From Haplomitrium mnioides (taxonomy: Eukaryota; Marchantiophyta; Haplomitriopsida; Calobryales), in assembly GCA_049999725.1 (NCBI GenBank), contig JBNGIS010019934.1, positions 1 to 23,082 of the forward strand: 23,082 nucleotides of DNA, read 5' to 3'. Below are positions 19,057-23,082 of this stretch, piece after piece. The notes beneath the pieces were generated by a model. It did no database searches, was not told the DNA's origin, and saw only the letters and a program-made list of their open reading frames with translations. Every line of letters starts with the position of its first letter. Position 1 is the stretch's first letter. The position numbers and the translations under genes are program-made.

Positions 19057-19890
19057 ATTGAAAGCCCTTGACACCAAAATGTTTTTGCAGTTTCTGTCAG
19101 ACTTTGTCAATGCCTACTCGGACGCTAAGTGAGTAGAAAGAAATTTTGTCAAGCTCACTTTCTCATTGAAGTCTTTGAAGGTGAAGCCAGGGTTAAGCTT
19201 AGCACAGTGTGTGCCTCACCCCAACGCAACAACATTTTTTATGGCAACAACAAGTGGACCATCAGTTGCAAAAAAAATAAAAGAAGTACAGCATGCAGAA
19301 GCTCTAAAAAACAAGAAGCCGGCTCTACTAAAGAAGAAGTTGGTGCCGCCGCCACAAGTTCAAGAGGAGCCCGTCCATTCACCGTCTTTGCCAAGATCCT
19401 TCATGCTAGCCTCATCATTATCTTCTTCTAGCAGCTCTAAAGAGGAGGTTGAGCCAGAGCCAATGCAACCACCGACATCAAGAGCAAAGAGACAAGTGCA
19501 CAAAGGGCTTCAAATGTTTCAAGAAAAATGGCAAGTGGACTCTTATACAATGTCCGAGAAAGACAAAAATAAAACCCGTGAGTCTGCAATCCAGTGATGT
19601 AGAGTTCATGAGGAAAAAATAGCAATTCGATTGGAGAATCTGAATTTTCCAAAACTTGGAATGGATAGCTAGAGGCTATTCTAGATAAGGTGACTTAACA
19701 AAGATTTTATGGAGCTTCTTGCACAAAGAATGCTCACAAACAAGTATGCTCATTTGTTTTACATTTTCATTGTAGACCCAAAGTGCAAGTTAAGAGATAA
19801 GTCAAAGTTTGACACAAGAACCTTGACAAATACAGACACAAGATTATTGGAGGCAATCACAGTGCTGCTGCAAGGTAGCTTTTGATAACA
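19057..19890 (+). pseudogene. Unrecognised decayed coding region between 24-bp arrays
   Basis: The tract begins with DTKMFLQFLSDFVNAYSDAK and a stop, then in the same frame VERNFVKLTFSLKSLKVKPG and a Lys/Pro/Ser-rich segment (KKPALLKKKLVPPPQVQEEP, LSSSSSSKEEVEPEPMQPP). After a stop at about 19595, coding-like stretches continue: EKIAIRLENLNFPKLGMD, then ELLAQRMLTNKYAHLFYIFI and RTLTNTDTRLLEAITVLLQG. I do not recognise the protein. The helical part followed by a basic, low-complexity Pro/Ser linker is reminiscent of Gag-like or nuclear proteins. It is flanked on both sides by the same satellite repeat. Confidence 0.4.
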
Positions 19891-20640
19891 AAGTATGGAG
19901 CAAAGAATTCACTGCTCTCTCTTTGAAATTGCTATGCTTACGTAGGGCTTACACCAACAGAGGCCTCAATTTTTGCAATTAATGACAACTGTGACCAATG
20001 ATATTGAATGGAGATGATATCTATTCAAAAGGTCAAATATTGGCACTATAGATTTATAGGAAGTGAGATGATTTCATCCAAAAAATAAAAAGGAGAATTA
20101 GTTTTAGAGACTTTGAAGATTAAACCAAAGTCAACTCTTGAGAAGACGGTGACTTCTTAGAACAATTGGTTCCAGTTGACATTCAGAGGTGGAGAGCCCT
20201 AAGAGTTGCAATAGAGCATATTCTCAATGTGGGAGAAGAACCTAGTGGAAGGCCAAAAGCCTAAAGCTCAAGGTTCCATCAAAATAAAAGACATGAAGTG
20301 GACACCTTGGAGTTCCCTTCATGGTGTTCCCGATGAAATAAAATTTTCAGTTTTGAAAAGAGTGGAAGCCGAAGAGCTTTCAATTGAAGAGATGTTTTGA
20401 GAGTAGAAGAGGGACAAAGTTTTGGTTGTTATGGTGAGGTCTTTGCTCTGAGGATTGTTGTGGTTTGTAGGAGGAGGCGACAATGAAGTATCCCATCCAT
20501 ACCAAGGAATCCAAGATGTCCTCCCTCTACTCAAGTTTTGAAAAGTTCTTCGTAAGTATTCTTTTTTGCATTTGATATTACTATAGGCTAATTTGTTTTT
20601 GGAAAAGTATGTTTGAAGTATTTTTAAATTGACTACTTTG
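19891..20640 (+). other. Low-coding tract with a short coding-like patch
   Basis: Mostly stop-rich. At about 20236-20400 one plus-strand frame reads LVEGQKPKAQGSIKIKDMKW, TPWSSLHGVPDEIKFSVLKR and VEAEELSIEEMF before a stop, which looks like a real protein segment of unknown family. It may be the C-terminal side of the module beginning at 19057. Confidence 0.3.
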
Positions 20641-20649
20641 TAGAGTTCG

Positions 20650-20923
20650 AGTTCATGCGCACATAGACTTTGCAGAGTCCATGCTTGCATGGACTTTGGG
20701 AAGCAAAAAGAAGAAGAACTTAGCACCAAGCTCCATGTGCACATGAACTTTTTAGTACAACAAAGCTTTAACTTAAGAGTCATAGCGCGCAAGGACTGAA
20801 TAGTCCATGCGTGCATGGATACTTGAGTCCATGCACCCAAAGACTCTAAAATTCTTGTGCTTACGGAATCTACATCTCATGTGAGCATGTACTCTTTAAT
20901 CCATGCTTATATAGACTTGTCAC
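20650..20923. repeat. Second 24-bp tandem array, about 11 copies
   Basis: It has the same unit and orientation as the array at 18.4-19.0 kb. Clear copies at 20802, 20826, 20850, 20874 and 20898 step by exactly 24. AGTCCATGCTTGCATGGACT at 20676 has perfect palindromic arms. The middle (20700-20775) is more eroded, with spacings near 54 and 48. Confidence 0.85.
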
Positions 20924-21586
20924 TCCTTTGTTATGTGACTTGAGTATCATACAAGTGATTGATTATATGCGATCATAGGAGTTCCGGATTGATTTTGATA
21001 GAAGAGATCATGTTTTCAAGATATATGAGTGGAAGTCTATGTAAACACAGCTTTTCTTTTTTGTTTTTGTCTTTTCCGTAAGTAAATAGAAGTTCAAATC
21101 AGCTTTTGATAGATTATAGATTTACATAACAATGTCTAACACAACATTGCATTCTCTTTTGATTTTCAAAAGACCTTGAAGATATAAAATCCTAAAACAT
21201 TTATAAGTAATAAATTACAAAAAAAATTAGAATATGGCGATTTAAGTTTAACATGTTTTTTCAATATTCTCTATAGGTTTCTTATTGTACTATAATATAA
21301 TAGTTTTATATTTACCTTTTTGTCAAATATTGAGTATAAAGTTTTTTTTCAAAATACAATAAGTATCTAAATAAAGAAAATTTCAAGTTAAAGAACTGTT
21401 TTTGATAAAAAAATTTACAACTATCAAAAAATATACTTTTTGAAGCACAAACTTGAAAAAAACATTCTTAAGCCCAAAATCAAACATGAACTCGGCAACA
21501 GTTCTTGGTTCAAAGTAGCAGCTATTAGATGTAGATTGTGCCAGAAGAATTTAGACATGAGAAGTTTTAGTGAGCTCTCTTTTTGG
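20924..21586. other. AT-rich stretch, no gene
   Basis: Very AT-rich with long A and T runs (21210-21460) and no sustained reading frame. Just before the copia fragment, 21525-21586 may hold eroded upstream RNase H sequence. Confidence 0.5.
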
Positions 21587-21981
21587 CTTGGAAAAGGTGT
21601 TGTCTAATGGAGTAGTAAGAAATGACCAACTATTGTATTTTGTCACATCGAGTCTGAATATAGAAGAGTTGCTATCGCAATATAGGAGTTGCTAAAGTTG
21701 ATGACATATTTGTGCTTAGAAGTTTAGAAACCTCTCATTCGTTTTTGTGAAAATATAAGTAATATCATGCTTGCAAAGAACTCGATGTTTCATGCACATA
21801 CAATGCATATTGAGGTTTATTATCATTTTCTTGAAAAGGTATTAGCATGAGTTGTTGAGTCAAGTATATTTATACTACAAAACAACAAGCTGATATTCTT
21901 ACCAAAACATTGAGTCCAACTTTATTTTTCAACGTTCAAGCCTTATTATGCATTCTACTACTGCATGAGCTTGAAGGGGAG
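21587..21981 (+). pseudogene. Ty1/copia RNase H, 3' end of Pol, decayed
   Basis: The plus strand keeps the C-terminal RNase H of a copia-type polyprotein, where RNase H ends Pol. It reads LGKGVV, a stop, then WSSKK, a stop (Gln in the family), then HIESEYRRVAIAI (family SSTEAEYxA). The same frame continues to MLAKNSMFHAHTMHIEVYYH, the conserved HARTKHIEVxYHF block. After a frameshift comes KQQADILTKTLSP (family QLADIFTKAL). The sequence ends with ELEGEC at the polypurine tract. Upstream Pol is missing or unrecognisable. Several stops make it inactive. Confidence 0.88.
21973..21981 (+). promoter_or_regulatory. Polypurine tract of the copia element
   Basis: GAAGGGGAG directly precedes TGTT at 21982. 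A purine run abutting the 3' LTR primes plus-strand DNA synthesis in LTR retrotransposons, and its place right after the RNase H end is canonical for copia. Confidence 0.8.
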
Positions 21982-22508
21982 TGTTAAAGTTACAAGCTAT
22001 CATATAATAGGTAGCTTAATTTCTAGGTTTAGTCAACTTATGGTTGATCCATTGTTGATCTAGTTTGACTATACTTAGATATATATGTAAGTTAGTGAGA
22101 CAAGTGAACATTGATCAAGACACACCACACATTTTACATGAGAGAGAGTGAGTGAGCAAGCAAAGATTAGATGCAAGAGCACTAGCTCATATGTATGCCA
22201 CATTGGCACTTGTTGATCACACATAGAATTTATATCTATTTATTGGATTCCATTCTTATTTTACATAGATTGGGCATTGATCCAATATCTAAGGATATTA
22301 TTCAAGCATTCCAACATTTTAGTCTCTCTATCTTTTGGTGGAATGACCAATATGGTTGCCATCTAGCTAAAGAACTTATAACAAAATTCTATCTTGTCAG
22401 CTTGTGTTGCATGTTTCTTTGATTTTAAGGAAAAAATAGTATAAATCAAAATCTTGCAATAAAATCTATCACTTTTCTCCCGTTAGCTCTCTCTACCTTT
22501 TCCTACCA
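21982..22508 (+). repeat. Probable 3' LTR of the copia element
   Basis: It begins with TGTTAAAG immediately after the polypurine tract, so the left edge is well supported. Inside are a TATATATG string near 22080 and a polyadenylation signal AATAAA at 22458-22463. The right edge is uncertain: the CA at 22507-22508 is one candidate, giving about 527 bp, but there is no 5' LTR in the window to compare. An open frame at 22195-22422 inside it is not considered a gene. Confidence 0.6.
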
Positions 22509-23082
22509 TGATGTTTGTGGATATGTGGAGAATTGTGAAATGAGCTTGAGACGTAATATTTGAGAATGTGAGAAGATGAGCTATTAAAGCAGAGGCGTTA
22601 AGAGCTACATAAAGAATAAAGAAGTTAGAGAATGTTTGGATCACCTAGCAAGAATTGCAAGCAACAAGAATCTTTTTAGACAAAATGAGACTATTGGAAT
22701 TTCTTGGTGTTATGATGCATGTGTTTGTCTATAGATAACTTGGGCAAATAGTCAAGAAAGAAGAGATAATCATTAGTAAAAATGATCTTACCATCGAAAT
22801 ATGTTTATGTGTTTGTTTTTAAGAGTTTTGTAGGGATAAAGATCACTTTAAAGTAGGCTATTATGATAATAGAAAAAAATGTCGAACCCTACCAATCAAC
22901 CATTTGAATTGTGCATGTTGCATCAACGTGATTACTTAGAGTTTGTTAGACTATTGGGCATTTGTTTATCTTCTTTGTATCATTGTTTTATGTCATCTTT
23001 ATATTTTTCATCCCATTTTGGCTAAAGTCATTGGGTTGTTTGGATTGTAGTTTGTTGTAGTAACATGATGGATCTTGAAACA
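22509..23082. other. AT-rich flank, no gene seen
   Basis: No reading frame of note and no recognisable element. This would be the insertion-site flank of the copia element, if the LTR ends near 22508. Confidence 0.4.

Noticed and set aside
22195-22422. 75-codon plus-strand frame
   Set aside because: It lies inside the probable copia LTR, is AT-biased and has no recognisable features.

Overview
This is a plant nuclear window made almost entirely of old, broken mobile-element DNA. It holds no gene that looks intact. The evidence is remnants of at least four LTR retrotransposons (three Ty3/gypsy, one Ty1/copia), short-period tandem arrays, and decayed copies of two ordinary eukaryotic genes, RPP30 (RNase P) and PRP38 (spliceosome). 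The heavy, old retroelement load would suit a large gymnosperm genome, but that is inference and the species cannot be read from the sequence.

Layout. Positions 1-1.9 kb (minus strand): a chromodomain-bearing Ty3/gypsy remnant (RNase H, integrase, chromodomain), rearranged by a deletion that carries a 49-bp duplicate. 1.9-4.4 kb: purine-rich non-coding DNA with a block that resembles, in inverted orientation, the left edge of the window. 4.4-5.54 kb (minus): protease to reverse transcriptase of a second Ty3/gypsy remnant. 5.54-8.87 kb (plus): gag, protease and reverse transcriptase of a third, different Ty3/gypsy element, starting within a few bases of the previous one and pointing the other way. 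9.0-9.47 kb: a 37-bp tandem array. 9.84-10.97 kb (minus): an unrecognised decayed coding region. 11.85-12.06 kb: a weak array of about 37 bp.

12.2-16.1 kb (plus): a mosaic of decayed host-like coding pieces, including RPP30 and PRP38 and at least two unidentified ones. 16.1-18.0 kb: AT-rich DNA with minus-strand coding debris and a TATA box flanked by hairpins. 18.05-20.93 kb: unrecognised coding-like tracts next to two arrays of a 24-bp repeat. 20.9-21.5 kb: AT-rich filler. 21.59-22.5 kb (plus): the RNase H end, polypurine tract and probable 3' LTR of a Ty1/copia element. The rest is featureless.

Nothing here works together as a pathway. Two observations stand out. The 37-bp and 24-bp arrays share the same near-palindromic core and each lies beside an unrecognised coding module, which may point to an undescribed element family. 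The second is the clustering of several host-gene pieces, all on the plus strand, over about 4 kb.
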